Of a stretch of DNA of 64,000 bases, positions 45,110-57,829 are shown in pieces. Under the pieces are notes generated by a model. That model had not been told where the DNA came from and did not search any database. It saw only the letters and a list, made by a program, of their open reading frames with translations. Both the position numbers and the translations under genes were made by a program. The stretch lies in contig OZ020515.1 of NCBI GenBank assembly GCA_963971425.1, forward strand, positions 5,534,291 to 5,598,290, in the 5' to 3' direction. This DNA is from Bryoerythrophyllum caledonicum. Lineage: Eukaryota; Streptophyta; Bryopsida; Pottiales; Pottiaceae. The stretch's first letter is position 1. Every line of letters starts with the position of its first letter.

Positions 45110-45330
45110 AAGTGAACCTTGTCATCAGATCATGGACAGTGAACTTGGAAATCTTCAATTGTGCATGTTCCAACATCCCCAGAGTTGTATTTGCCATGCA
45201 AAACAATGTGAATCATTAATTATGAGCATCATGTTTGTTGAGATTAGAGTAGAAAATGAACATGCATTTTGAACAGATGTCTCAAAATTCTACAGATGAA
45301 CGAGGGACGTACCAACTGTGATTCTCGCGT
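45110..45330. repeat. segment of a larger dispersed repeat, with 50.3-50.8 and 57.8-59.1 kb
   Basis: GTCATCAGATCATGGACAGT and nearby sequence recur at about 50460 (same strand) and at 58500 (opposite strand). The three places also share the flank near 45690-45800 / 50680-50815 / 57830-57960. Short plus-strand frames in it may be relics of an exon, but I cannot name it. Confidence 0.6.
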
Positions 45331-45336
45331 TGTGTA

Positions 45337-45680
45337 AGGTAAGCCCCCCTAATACCGACAAGTTAAGGAATGTGCATATATGGAGAGAGGAGATAATTAT
45401 ACTATTTTTTTCCAGTGATAGCCGATAGAATTACAATTCCAACCCAAGTGATTTCAAATTTTTTTAAATGAAAATTGAGTTAGTTATGAATTTTCAAAAG
45501 GTGCAACCATATTTAGTGGGTGGCTAGGAGTAGGTACCCCCATAACCAACGACCAAAAGTAAGGGTCTTGACTACTAGCAAACCTCCATTTGGAGTTGAG
45601 TTGGTGGTAATGGGGTTGGATATACCCCAATTTTATAGGCGTTGGCTATGGGTTTTTGTTGGTTATGGGGGGGCTTACTT
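45337..45680 (+). mobile_element. TA-target MITE, copy 2
   Basis: Ends AGGTAAGCC and GGCTTACTT, flanked by TA on both sides (45335 and 45681). Same interior as copy 1. Confidence 0.88.
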
Positions 45681-45930
45681 TACATCTTATCCTCAAGGTG
45701 CCTTGTAAGTGAACTTCAAATATTAGTAATGTATTTTATTTGTGCAGCTGGAGTATTATCATGTTCAAGCTGGAGTGGTATGATTGCAGGGATCTGAAAC
45801 GCTGACTGCTCAACAATAAGGTGTATTTTGATATTTTACTCCAGAAGGTTTTGTGGACTGTTCTGGGGAGTTTGAGGTTGTTAGTTGAGAGTCTCTACCT
45901 TCAAGAGGGTGAAGTAATCTCATACCACTA

Positions 45931-46298
45931 AGGTAAGCCTCCCCATAACCAACTAAAACCCATAGCCAACGCCTATAAAATTGGGGTATATCCAACCCTC
46001 TTCCATCCCATTACCACTAACTCAGCTCTAAATGGAGGTTTGCTATTAGTCAAGACCCTTACTTTTGGTCCTTGGTTATTAGGGGTACCTACTGCTGGCC
46101 ACCCACTAAACATGGCTGCACAGTTTGGAAATTCATAACTAATTCAGTTTTTCATCGAAAATTTAAAAATAAAAAATATGAAATCACTTGGGTTGGAATT
46201 GAAATTCTATTGGCTATCAGTGAAAAATAATAATATAATTATCTCCTCTCTCCATATATGCACATTCCTTAACTTGTCGGTTTTAGGGGGGCTTACCT
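45931..46298 (-). mobile_element. TA-target MITE, copy 3 (inverted)
   Basis: Ends AGGTAAGCC/GGCTTACCT with TA on both sides (45929 and 46299). Opposite orientation to copy 2 only 250 bp away, so the pair could form a long hairpin transcript. Confidence 0.9.
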
Positions 46299-46304
46299 TA
46301 ATCT

Positions 46305-48420
46305 TTGTCTTGTACGCATAGATTAGTGGTGAAATGAACCAACATTGTATTCACACTTTAGATGCATCCATTGAAACTCAAGTTCTTCTACTTCTTCAAT
46401 GAATTTCAATTTGCCTCTCAAATATGTGGGAAGTATAAAACATGGCTTACACTTACCAAATGGCCTAGTACAACATTATTAAAATGGTGCACAAGTAATT
46501 TTCAGCCAAAACTCCTGGCCACTTCTCCAGTAACTATATTTTAAAAGGTAAATGAAGAGGCTTTGTTGCTCGCCAATGTCATAGAGCTTCCAGCAATATA
46601 CATGATATTTTGGGGATATCCACAAAGATAGGAGTTTCTCCCTGTATTAGATTAGTCAACCATGTTGTTTGGTAAGATTACACAATATTGAAGGCATAGT
46701 TAATAACCCATGAAAAGCTTTGACTAAGTTTCATAAAAACAATTCAAATTGCTCAATTTGGTGCAAAGAGTGGAGAAAAGAAAAACAAAAGTTTACTTCC
46801 GTCACCAACCATAAGATCTTAATCTATACTACTAAAAATACATGGCAACATATTTTCATCTTTGACAACATAAATTGCAAGATTATAGTGTTTGAGATGA
46901 AGGAAAAAGTTTTCTTCTTCCCTACAAGCAAAGACCTTGACTTCTCTTGGTCTTAATATTTTACATCATACAAGGTCTGAATTTTATACCATCATGTTTT
47001 ATATGATGTCAATTGTTTGTACACCAATTTTTAGAGGTATCCGAGGAAAATTAAGCATGTCTAAACAAATAAAAATAAAAGAGGTTCAAAACTTGCCTAA
47101 ATTTTTAATAGATCTATTTTTGTGTACATTATATATCCAAATATTCTAACTAAATCTCATGCTTCTTCCTAGAGCACATAAAATCAAATGAGAAAGACAT
47201 CAAAATTTCTAAACGCTATGAGGAATTTAAATTAGATTTTTAGCACCTTGCCTAAAATTATGAGAAAAATTTGACTTGTCTTGGAGTGAAAGCTTTACAA
47301 TATGGTATGTAATTTTTTTTACAATCTCAAATAAAATAATGTTACTTGCTTGTATTAAAAAACTTGCATTCACCAGAGTGTTGTGATAAAAGCTTTTGGA
47401 GTTCTTTAATGTGCCCGCTCTCAACAAAAATGTTTTATGATGGCATAAATTTTTTTATAGGTTTTATGCAAATAAAATGAGATTTCCATGTAGGTCTTGT
47501 CTTCTTGCACCTTCATACAAAGTTTGAAGGATAAAATATAAAACTTGCAATCGTAGGAACATGCTGAGAAAGCCCAACTTGTGACTTTCAGTCTATACAA
47601 GTTAAAATATGCAATAATTTTGATGGTTCTTGGCCGATCTAAATCACAAGGACATGGAGTTAGTGGTGGAACAAGTAGACACTTCATTCACGCCGGCCCT
47701 CATTCCAAAAATACTAACACCAAATGTCAACATAGACCTAAATGTGGCTAACACTAAATGCAAATTCAATACTATTTGTCAATTTATTAGAGTAGAAAAT
47801 GAATTACAAAAGTACAATTGGTGTTATTAAAGAAAAGTCAGTTTGAACAATTAGTGTGCATAATCAATGGCATGATGAGGTGTAAGGTCTCTCCAACTTA
47901 ACCGCATCTTGACATTCACTCTATTTACCTCACTATTCAACACTCTAAATTTCAAGTTTACAATTAGAGTGGGCTACGTAGTGAAGTAAGTAATACTAAA
48001 TGTTAAGCCACACCTTATACCATACGCAGGGGTTAAATTTTTGCCAAATATTTAGTTTCTCTTCAAAGGGTGACTTCAACATAATGGATATCACCTAGGC
48101 AATACATGGATATTACCTAGACAAATCTCTTTTTCAAAAAAATTGGACATTCTCCATTGTGAATTCAACCCCTATCAAATCAAGGTATTTTAGAGGAACC
48201 TCTACTCCATGATGAAAAACCACCAAGAAGATGGACTTTTGAAAATATAACTGCAGAATCTTCTACAAAACTCATATGAGATGTTGTGGCAAACATTTTG
48301 TGAATTATGGCTGTAGAATTGAAAGATACTACATTCAAAGTAAAAAATATGTCCCCCGAATTAGCACTTGGTCCTTAAGGGGTTAATTATGTACAAATGT
48401 GACGTGCAAAATAGGGTCCT
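46305..48420. other. AT-rich, no gene seen
   Basis: Only short AT-rich frames. No domain, no clear exon, no terminal repeats. The word AGGGGTTAAAT near 48028 resembles the end of the 950-bp family, but no body precedes it. Confidence 0.4.
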
Positions 48421-48426
48421 TAGTTA

Positions 48427-48855
48427 GGGGCGGTTTACACTACGGACCAAGAACTCGTCCCATGCACCTCAAAAATTTGTGATTGGCTAATGTTGAAGGG
48501 TCCCCTAGATTTTGTGGCAAGAGAGGCAAAAAAGGTTCTCTCATTACTGAATGAGGAGACCATGGGCCTAAAATGCCGTTTTTTTTTTTTTTTGAGGGGC
48601 CCAACGTTACTATAGGTACAATACCCTTTTTAGGCATTCATTAAAAAAACCAGCACGCCCACTTTTTAGTACATGGTCATTCCTCCCGGTCCAAGTTTGG
48701 TTTACACTTAGTGAGAAGCCCAAGGGCTTTAAAAATTACATTTTTTTGAAGTGTGACCATGGAGGTGTGACCATGAAGTGTGACCATGAAGTGTGACCAT
48801 GAAATCAATCCATTTTCCTTGGTCATGGCTCTTGGTCTGTAGTGTAAACCGCCCC
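48427..48855 (+). mobile_element. TTA-target MITE (PIF/Harbinger type), copy 1
   Basis: Ends GGGGCGGTTTACACTACGG and, in reverse, GGGGCGGTTTACACTACAG, flanked by TTA on both sides. Three-base TTA/TAA duplications are the mark of PIF/Harbinger elements. Contains a short repeat GTGTGACCATGAA, three times, near 48760-48800. Confidence 0.88.
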
Positions 48856-48914
48856 TTAGTGTACTTCCAAGAGCTTCTTCTTTTCGGTCAGATTGTGAAC
48901 AGTGTTGTGATAAG

Positions 48915-49115
48915 CTGAGTGAGTCAAGATATTTGCAAATGGGAATATGGACTGTGGAATGTGTACATGCTCAGGAGAAGATATGGAGATGCACAGAAAC
49001 TAATTGCGGGTGCCTGCATCATATCGACGATGACAAGTGGCATGTCTGCGCCAGTGTCGCATTGGTCGGTAGCATATTCCAACACTTCAGAATGCTTATC
49101 TTGTTCCGGAAGATA
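48915..49115 (+). other. possible exon relic, Cys/His-rich
   Basis: One plus frame reads WRCTETNCGCLHHIDDDKWH and VCASVALVGSIFQH. The spacing of Cys and His looks protein-like, but the frame is short, has no good splice borders and I cannot assign a family. A 9-bp repeat CATCCAAGG occurs three times just downstream. Confidence 0.25.
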
Positions 49116-49223
49116 TCAGTTCTTGTGGTTATCCATCCAAGGCATCCAAGGCATCCAAGGCTTATGATCTGGTAGTAGGTTTGGAACTGGAAGAACAACA
49201 CTGTACTACGGATCACTTTATTT

Positions 49224-49456
49224 ACCCTGGTCGAGCGTTGCACCCAGCCACAGGTTCAGGTGGGACCATTTTTCTGGCCCTGCCCGATTAAAGGTTCCAG
49301 AGGATTTTTTTGGATTTTTTTGGATTTTTTTGTTCCTATGAAGTCCCCCAAGGAACATGTTGGGCCCCACTCCAACACAAAAAATAGGGGTAGGTTTTGT
49401 CCCTATCCTCCCAAGCCCTGCCGAGCCTGTGGCTCTGTGCAACGCTCGACAGGGGT
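49224..49456. mobile_element. about 230-bp MITE with 20-bp inverted ends
   Basis: The left end ACCCTGGTCGAGCGTTGCAC matches the reverse of the right end, ACCCCTGTCGAGCGTTGCAC. The interior holds GGATTTTTTT three times. Single copy in the window; target duplication not clear. Confidence 0.75.
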
Positions 49457-49607
49457 GAATAGTGTGTTCCCTGTACTATCCATAGCATATACATTAGATG
49501 GATAACTCCATTCCATTTTATGGTAACACATCTTTGATGCTTGGGCATGACGGTCATGAAAATGGAGCTAGTAATTCTTTGCTATGGGTAGTGTACCGTC
49601 GACACAA

Positions 49608-49973
49608 GCTAAGCCCCCCGGAAACCAACAAGTTCAGGAATGTGCATATATGAGAGAGGAGATAATTATACTATTATTTTTCAGTAATAGCCAATAGAAT
49701 TACAATTCCAACCCAAGTGATTTCATTTTATTTTTTAAAAAAAAAATCGATGAAAAACTGAATTAGTTATGAATTTTCAAACTATGCAGACATGTTTAGT
49801 GGGTGGCCAACAGTAGGTACCCCCATATCCAACGACCAAAAGTAAGGGTCTTGACTAATAGCAAACCTCCATTTGGAGCTGAGTTGGTGGTAATGGGATG
49901 GAAGTGGGTTGGATATACCCCAATTTTATAGGCGTTGGCTATGGATTTTTGTTGGTTATGGGGCGGCTTACCT
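49608..49973 (+). mobile_element. TA-target MITE, copy 4
   Basis: Left end worn (GCTAAGCCCCCC); right end GGCTTACCT followed by TA. Interior as in the other copies. Confidence 0.82.
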
Positions 49974-50306
49974 TAAATCATGGACAATCAAATACATGTG
50001 CACCACTCTCACATTAAATTTAATTCTAGAGTACGTTGAAGAGACATCAAAGGCATTACATTACAATTTTGTTTAACTAAGGATGGTCAGATGGATATAC
50101 AATGGTCAGACGTTTTCACATTGGATGGAAGAAATCAATCTTTTTTTCGAGCAAGTTTCTTAAGGCTACGTAGTATGTCTCATCAAATGATGTATCTCTC
50201 CCAAAAGTTTGGAGCCCACTACAGTATGCTTCCATGTTTCGCGCTTAGTGACTTGTTTTCCGCAAGTCATTGGACGCCCTAATGCTCCCAGAAACACAAA
50301 CACAAG

Positions 50307-50815
50307 CTGAGCAACTCATTTGCTCTACGCCAAATGACCTGCAATAGAATGAACACATTGCTATTGCATAACTACCACTACAATGGCTCACTTTACCGCA
50401 CTGATTCAGGCAAAGTTGAGGACTTGCTTTTTCACTTTATTCCTAAGAGGTGAATGTTGTCATCAGATCATGGACGGTGAACCTGGAAAACTTCAGCTGT
50501 GCATGTTCCAGCTCCATAATCCATTTAGCCAGACAATGGTTGTTGATTTACAAGTGGAAGAAGAATATACATATTTCAAATGGATGACTTAAAAATTCTA
50601 CTCACGAACAAGAGACAAAAATTGTAGCAAGTGTGATGTGTATATGTGATTCTTGCGTCGTGTACATCTTATCCTCAAGCTGCCTTGTAAGTAAACTTCA
50701 TATATCAGTAATGTATTTTATTTGTGCGACTGGTTTGCTCTCATCTTATCATGTTCAAGCTGGAGTGGTATGATTGCAGGGAAATGCTGACTGATCAACG
50801 ATGAAGATAAGGCCA
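50307..50815 (+). repeat. dispersed repeat segment, copy 2
   Basis: Matches 57.8-59.1 kb in inverted order and parts of 43.0 and 45.1-45.8 kb (words CAAATGACCTGCAATAGAATG, GTCATCAGATCATGGACGGT and CAAGCTGGAGTGGTATGATT). No clear termini. Probably a relic of a larger element or of an old segmental duplication. Confidence 0.6.
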
Positions 50816-51107
50816 TGGAATGCTGATGAGGGTTCTCATTTTCTGGGGGGCAACTTTAGTCATATGCAAGTGCATTCCTGTCAATGTTGTGTACATGTGT
50901 ACAGAGCAGGATGACTCACGCTCTCACCCCAAAAGTGTGTATTTTTATATTTTATTGCAGAAGATATTCTATTTTTGTCTCCTCCAACAGACCGTTGTGG
51001 CAGTTGCAGCACTTGAGTTGGGAGTCAAGCGTGGAGACATCTTATCCAAAGAGGAAGAGAAGGTGAACTCAAGGTAATGTACACAAACGGGCAAAAACCC
51101 TGCTTTA

Positions 51108-51717
51108 GGGGCGGTTTACACTACAGACCAAGAGCCATGACCAAGGAAAATGGATTAATTCCGTGGTCACACTTCATGGTCACACTTCCATGGTCACACT
51201 TCATAAAAATGTAATTTTTAAAGCCCTTGGGCCTCTCACTAAGTGTAAACCGAACTTGGACCGGGAGGAATGACCATGTAGTAGAAAGTGGGCGTGTTGA
51301 TTTTTTTAATGAATGCCTAGGAAAGGCAGCTTTGACTAAAGACAAGGAAAAGAAACAAGCCAAAAAGACAAAAGGGTGGCCGCCATTGTATCTACAGTAA
51401 TGTTGGGCCCCCTCAAAAAATTTAAATAATAATAAAAATAAAAATTTTAAAATAATAAAACGGCATTTCAGGCCCATGGTCTCCTCGTTCAGCAATGAGA
51501 GAACCCTTTTTGCCTCTCTCACCGCAAAATCCGGGGGATCCTTCAACATTATCCACTAGGCCTATTCCTAGGCCTTTTCAGGACCTCAAATTCTTTGGCC
51601 ACTTTTCTTTTTTCCTCGTAGTGTAAACCCAAGTCATCGCGGGACGAGTTGATGGAGCCAATCACAGATTTTAGAGGTGCATGGGACAAGTTCTTGGTCC
51701 CTAGTGTAAACCGCTCC
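51108..51717 (-). mobile_element. TTA-target MITE (PIF/Harbinger type), copy 2, longer form
   Basis: Ends GGGGCGGTTTACACTACAG and GTGTAAACCGCTCC, flanked by TTA. Inverted relative to copy 1 and about 180 bp longer, mainly from extra sequence in the middle and near the right end. Confidence 0.85.
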
Positions 51718-51931
51718 TTAGGGTTATTCTCAGTTCTTTGTGTTACGCTTGCAATAATTGGATATATATTTAGTAACGATATTCTTTGTAGAACAATATA
51801 CGGAAAAGTTTATTTTTAACTATGGAACTTAAGTTTTAAGTATTTAGCAGCTTTTGATATTGTGATCAAGGATAATATCTCGTGAGAAAACAATATTTCA
51901 AGAAAATTCTAGCATAAAGATAATTACCGTA

Positions 51932-52886
51932 GCCCTTAACACCTAGAGGCCAAAGAGTCCCCTGGGGAACTCTTGAAGGCATGGGCAAGTTCCTGCTGTG
52001 TCAAATTTTAATACTCTTCTTTGAAATTTCTATTGTAGATGGACATTATAAAAGCTTCGTGCAAGTGCAATTTTTTCCCAAATCCGACATTTATTGAAAA
52101 AGTTATAGGATTTTGAGTTTCAAACGGGGGGAGCAGGCACGTTGGGTAACTCCAAAAACTTTTGCTAGAACACTTTATCAAATGTGAGATTCTCAATTCT
52201 AGCAAGTAATATTATTTCCTTGCATACTGTCAAAAAAACATTTCTTGTCTTCACTGAAAAATAGCACATTAACCCAAGTCAAACATTTTCACTCGTTGTC
52301 ACACATTGTTGGGTAAGGTACGAAAAAAAACTTCTTACTTTCCACATAAAACTAAGAGATCTTCATGTTTTTTACATTTTGTTATTTCTACTACAAGGTA
52401 TGGTGTAAGCCTTCTTATTGACCGTTTGGAATCTCATTCTAAAACATATTTTGTTCACAAACAAATATAATGTGATTTGGCAATTTTTGAACCTCCACTA
52501 CTTGCACAATTGTTTTGAATATGCTATACCCCTTTTTTACCTTCAAAAATTGGTGTACAAGGAACTAACATCATGATTAATCTGATGGTGATGTATTTAG
52601 ACCTTGTGTAGTGCAAAAATTTGACACCAAATGAAGTCAAAGTCTGTTGATCCACTCAACCCAAGGAAGAAAATGAGTCTTTTTTTCTAATTCTACTATC
52701 CTTTTTTAATGTGTGCGGTCAAAGTTTATGAAATTTGCTGTGGACGTTACTCTACAAAGCTTTATTGAAATCCTATGGTTAGTTGTAGAAATAATAGTTT
52801 ATGTTTTCCTCCTTACTCATTGCACTACAAAGAGTAGTTTTGAAGTGTGTTTGTTGTGAAAATGACTTGAGCCTTTAGGGGTTAAA
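51932..52886 (+). mobile_element. 950-bp non-coding element family, copy 1
   Basis: Matches 59710-60656 along its length. The left end is worn (CCCTTAACACCTAGAGG); the right end is TTTAGGGGTTAAA. No long open frame, so non-autonomous. Confidence 0.75.
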
Positions 52887-53394
52887 CATCAGTTAGGGAA
52901 TTTTATATACATGCAGGTGTTTTATACTCTATAGAATACAAGAAAAATGTAATAAATTTTAGCAAGACTTATACCTTTGGATTGCCAATTCTTCAACTAA
53001 TTTCTTTCATTTGGAGGTCATTTCAATATCTGAACCTTATCATGTTCAAATATGACACCATACATGTAGAATATTGGGGCCACCAGTGACACCTTCTGAC
53101 ATTTAAGGGTTAAGTTTTGCATTCTAGGCATTTAAAAAAGAATGGTAAATCTTGTCAAAACCACTAGCACAAATATAGAGTTTATTAGAAGAGTACCACA
53201 CCAAACAGAGTATTTGTGAAAACGTCACATGGTATATGAAAATGTCATAAATGATGTAGTCACATATAATTTAATGTCATCTTCAGAATCGCGGCCATTG
53301 TGTATGATGGTGGCTAAAGAGGAATATCCTAGTACCATATACATGACAATTATTCACATCACCCAATTGGGTTGGAGACATGGATAGGGCTAAT

Positions 53395-54045
53395 AGATAA
53401 CCCCTAAAGGACTTTCACCAAAATCACCCTAAATTGCCTCTCTAAGATGTTACGTTGCAATATTAATTGGAACTACTTGTTACTTTTTCAATTGTAGGAT
53501 CTTTAAGTTGACTACTACAAGAAGGCACTTAAATAACTTTGTAGACTTTGAGTGCACGGATTTTGAAGATTGTAATTTGATTTTTTTTCTTCCTTGAACG
53601 GGCAAGGTCAGCGTACTTTGACTCAAAATAATGGCATATTTTTCTACTACACATTGCATGAGTTTTATAGATTTATATTCTACCTTTTGTTAAGTCATTG
53701 TACACCAAAAATCACAAGTAATGGAGGTATGTAGGATAAGAAAAATGGACTTGCAATGATTAGGGTTATAGAAAGTACCTATTCACTCAAAAAAGAAATT
53801 ATAATTTCAAAATGAAAATAGAATTGTTGGATCTAAAATCCATTGATTGATAGAATCAGTATACATTCGTCTACGGGGAGGATTTTTTTTTAAAATCCTT
53901 AATTTCCATGCAGTTTTAAGTAAATATATTGAAGACCTTTCTTTTACTGCTACCCACTTAAACAATTGCAGTGTTAAGATCTACTATTCAAGTTCTATTG
54001 TGGTATTATTCACTACTGTAATACTTTGTCTGGCATGCCTGCCCT
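53395..54045. repeat. dispersed repeat, copy 2 of the 44.2-44.9-kb type
   Basis: Starts TAACCCCTAAAGG and follows the 44246-44940 sequence with many small differences. It abuts copy 2 of the 950-bp family directly at its right side. Confidence 0.6.
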
Positions 54046-54790
54046 CCTTAATCCCTAAATTTTCAAGAAGGTTCAGGCAAGTTACTGTGGTGTTATTTTA
54101 TAATAGATTTCTTTGAAATCATTAATGTAGATGGACATTAGTAAAAGCTTTGTGTGAGTCAAATTTTTTCCTAAATCCCGACATTTCATGAAAAAGTTAT
54201 AGGGTTTTGAAGTTCAAATGGGGAGAGCAGGCAAGTCGGGCAACTCCAAAAACTTTTGCTAGGACAGTCTATTAAATGTGAGAATTTCTATTCATGCTAA
54301 TAATATTATTTCCTTTCATATTGTAAAAAAAAATCTCTTGTCTTTAGTAGAATAAGGCATATAAATCCAAGTCAAACATTTTCACACATTATTGCACATT
54401 GTCGGGCAAGGTACCAAAAACAATCCTTCTTTTTCACATAAAACTCATATTTTTTACTTTTTATTTTCTCCGCAACATTATCTGGTGTAAACCTTTTATT
54501 GACCATTCGGATTCTCATTCTAAAACATACTAAGTTCACAAAAAATTATAACGCAAACTAACAATTTTTGATCCTCCACTCCTTCCACAATTTTTTGAAT
54601 ATGCTACATCATTTTTCTACCTCTAAAAATTGAAGTACAAGCAGCTAATATCATGCTTAACATGATGGTAATGGATTTAGACCTTATGTAGTGCAAAATT
54701 TGACACCAAGTGAAGTCAAAGTCTGTTGATCCTTTAAACGGAGGGAAGAAAATGGACCATTTTCACTACTTCAAACATCTACTACTATAA
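54046..54790 (+). mobile_element. 950-bp family, copy 2, left part
   Basis: Starts CCTTAATCCCTAAATTTTC and follows the family to CTTCAAACATCTACTAC, where it is cut. The missing right part is at 57090-57275, so copy 2 was split by an insertion of about 2.3 kb. Confidence 0.7.
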
Positions 54791-54799
54791 CAGGCGACA

Positions 54800-55420
54800 G
54801 TCCGTCTGTCCGCCGCTCCTCGTGTACCAACAGACCAAGAAGACCAACACCAGCACACCAAGAAGAACAACAAGACGATTGGAGTAGAAGGGCTAATAAG
54901 ACGTTATTTCAACAAAACGATTGGAGTGGAAGGGCACAATCAGAGTGGAAGGGCACGATCGGAGTGGTTTAGAGTGGCTTACGATAGGAGACGGTGATTA
55001 AGGGTATGCCGGATGAGATTCTGAATCAGAGAACCTCACACAACACTGTTCTCTCATGGCTCCGGGTAATTCCTCATTCTAACTTCCAGAGTTTCACTCT
55101 TGGTCTCACAAAATGCTTCAGAATTTCGTGTGGCGCGGCTTGAGCATGGTGGCTGAGGTTTTTGTCATTGAGGTTGTTTAGCTTCGTGAATGGCAATCGC
55201 CGTAGCCAGTAAGAAATCCGCAGCGCCTGCGCAACAGGCAGGCTTAAATGCAATCAAAGAGAAGAGATGAATACTAGATCCGGAGAGGAGGCGATGAGTG
55301 TCGCGCCATGGACGTGAGCGGGAAAAATGGAGGATCAGAGCGCGGCATTGCAAATCGAGAGCTGCATCTTTGAGTCGGTGCCGAAAGCTTTGGGCGTCCG
55401 CTTTGCTTACGCTGTAGGGT
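54800..55420. promoter_or_regulatory. CpG-rich, promoter-like stretch
   Basis: Clearly richer in CG than its surroundings (words GTCCGCCGCTCC, CGCGGCTTGAGC, GTCGCGCCATGGACGTGAGC). Ends in a plus-strand ATG at 55327 opening 87 codons, and a further exon-like piece with donor GTATTG occurs near 55660. This may be a captured gene promoter and first exons. No product recognised. Confidence 0.3.
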
Positions 55421-56549
55421 TTCATAGCCTTTTAATTCCGGATCTTTCAGTTTTCTGTTCGTTAAGTGCTTCTACATTTTGGGTCATTCTGCATGCCAGA
55501 ATTATTGCTGGCCCAAAAAAATGTCACTTTTATCATGGGAGTTCAGTCTGTAATAGTCTGAGATGGTATTGTAAGAGTTGTAATCTCTGAGATGGTATTG
55601 TGAGAGTTGGAGATGTGATGTCTAAGTTGTTTGCTATGGGAGCAGTGAAGACGAATACAGGCACGAAAGAAGGACATTCTGTGGGAGCATTTCTTCAAGG
55701 TATTGCTCCTTTTCTTTGTAGGGTTTTGGGTTTTTTTTATTGTCTTTCAATTAATCTTTGATGTGCCTGGAATTGAAGACTGTACTCTTGTTTTTTTGGT
55801 CGTGGTTTTTTGGTCGATGGTATGATGTTAGGGTTTTGAGAGAGGAGGAGCGATGGCTGATTGCGTGTTGAATGTGATGATTATGTTGGTGGAGACTGTT
55901 TGAAGGAGAGAGAATTGTTTGCTCGGGAGCCGGACATATAATCAGAAGCGGACTGAGAATTTCGCTTCTGGAGGCGGTGACATGTAAGGTTTGATTTGTA
56001 ACGAGAGGTTTTTGTAAGGTAAGAAATTGTGTTGTGTTTTTTTTTTGTCATGGTTTTTGCATTTGAAGGAGTCTCTGAAGAGATTGTGACGAGTTCCTGG
56101 ACCGTAGTTTTTTGGATTGCTGAGTTCTGTGTTGTGGGATTTTGTTTAGGCTCTCCCTCTTGCAACTAACTTACCGGAAACACACAACACCTTCCAGACG
56201 TTGCTTAGGAGCCGGTGAGATGGATGGTATGATGTTAGGGTTTTGAGAGAGAAGGAGGAGCGATGGCTGATTGCGCGTTGAATGTGACGATTGTGTTTGT
56301 GTTCTATTGGCTATCACTGAAACATAATAGTATAATTATCTCCTCTCTCCATGTATTAACATTCCTTAACTAGGTCAATAGAAGAGCTCGAAATTCTTCT
56401 CCTCCAAGTCAGTCAAAAGTAGTTTTAGCCGGACTCTTTGAAAGGAATCAACCACCTTTCTCCACACTGAGTTTAGATGTTGGGAATGATGTAGAGCCAA
56501 TGTTAATTACTTAATGAAAAGTGGAAATATCTTATTCATTGGCATTCAG

Positions 56550-56771
56550 GTTGGAGTTTATGGCGAGCATGGAGGTGATCCATCGTCAGTGGAATTCTTT
56601 GCTTCAATTGGTCTGGAGTACATCTCATGCTCTCCATTCAGGTACAGTTTCTCATCACTTCTTTCTAAGTGATTCCAGCTGTGATGGTTAATGATTTTAC
56701 TAAGGAATGATGCTACTTGCAGGGTGCCCATAGCTCGCTTGGCACCTGGTCAAGCAGCAACAAAGAAGTGA
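56550..56771 (+). pseudogene. ppdK: C-terminal exons of pyruvate, phosphate dikinase (gene fragment)
   Basis: Two exons, 56550-56641 and 56723-56771, joined by a GT-AG intron, encode [34 protein letters not shown] and then a TGA. This is the end of PPDK, the enzyme that interconverts pyruvate and phosphoenolpyruvate; the cysteine in SCSPF is the catalytic acid of the family. Only about 46 of some 870-900 residues are present and no other PPDK exon lies upstream, so it is a fragment, perhaps captured by a mobile element. The exons themselves are undamaged and the stop is at the natural place. Confidence 0.85.
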
Positions 56772-57089
56772 TTGACTCTGGACCGATGATATTTGGCGAC
56801 ATCATGAGTTACCGTAGCTTGAAATTAGTGTACATTTTCATGTGGAAGTGCTGTGTATGTGAATAGTAGTCAGGGCAAAATATCTGTTTATATATCTATT
56901 TACTTAGCTTGCCATTTTTTCTAGCATGTACACTTGAATTCATGGTGTGAATACGAGTAGTGGATCATTTAAGGTAAACCTCCCCATCTACATGAAAATT
57001 CATTCATGTGTCATTCATGTGCAGACACTGAGCTGAGCACTAATAAAAAACCGTCCCCGGTGGGAACGACGGGTACCAAAACTTGTCAT

Positions 57090-57275
57090 AATATTACAAT
57101 CCATGCGGTCAAATTTTATGAATTTTTTACCATTAGTTACTTAATAAGTCTTAATTGAAATCCTATAGTTAAAACTAGAAGTAAAAGTTTTTTGTTTTGT
57201 CCTTACTCATTGCACTAAAACGAGCAGTTTTGAAGTGTTGCTAGTGTGAAATTGTCAAAGAAATTTAGGGGTTAA
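57090..57275 (+). mobile_element. 950-bp family, copy 2, right part
   Basis: From TATTACAATCCATGCGGTC to TTTAGGGGTTAAG; matches the last 180 bp of the intact copy at 59.7-60.66 kb. Confidence 0.7.
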
Positions 57276-57829
57276 GAAATCGCTTTGAGCATCACAACTT
57301 TTTGGTGAAATGTTGAATTTAGAAAGAAATTGAACTCCAACAAATCTTTTATTGATGTCCATCTCCATCTATTAAAAAATCAAAGAAGACTCTTATAAAT
57401 TGACACCATAAGAACCTGCCCAAACCTTCAAAGGCCTCCCATGGAAACTTTTGGGAATTTCGGGGTTATGTGTGATGATTCTTGAATCATAAAATATAAA
57501 ACCCTAATTTTGAATGTGGAATATTTGCAAGACCAACAAGCAAATAGAAATAAAACATGGTAGCACTAAACTCAATACTTCCAACAAATTCAGGGGTAAG
57601 TTTGAATCCATTGACTCCCGACTAGCGACCTCAAACTGCCAGAACGGTCGGTTGGAAAAGACAAAATCTCAAAACCTTCAGCAATAAAGTATGAAAATAA
57701 ACCTTTTTCGGGTGAGAGTACACAACATTGACAAGAATGCACTCGCACATGACTAAAGTCGCCGAGCAGAAAATGGGTACTCTCATCAGCATTCCATGGC
57801 CTTATCTTCATTGTTGATCAGTCAACATT

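Larger units (their letters stand above)
54791..57089. mobile_element. 2.3-kb insertion carrying a CpG-rich region and a PPDK gene fragment
   Basis: Bounded on both sides by the two halves of one 950-bp element. Contains a GC-richer, CpG-rich start (54.8-55.4 kb), short exon-like pieces, a MITE fragment (56300-56385) and the last two PPDK exons. I see no convincing inverted ends or target duplication, so the mechanism (Helitron, other capture, or filler repair) is open. Confidence 0.5.

Noticed and set aside
55165-55425. 86-codon minus ORF in the CpG-rich stretch
   Set aside because: It overlaps a plus-strand frame of equal quality; both are expected in GC-rich DNA and neither has a motif.
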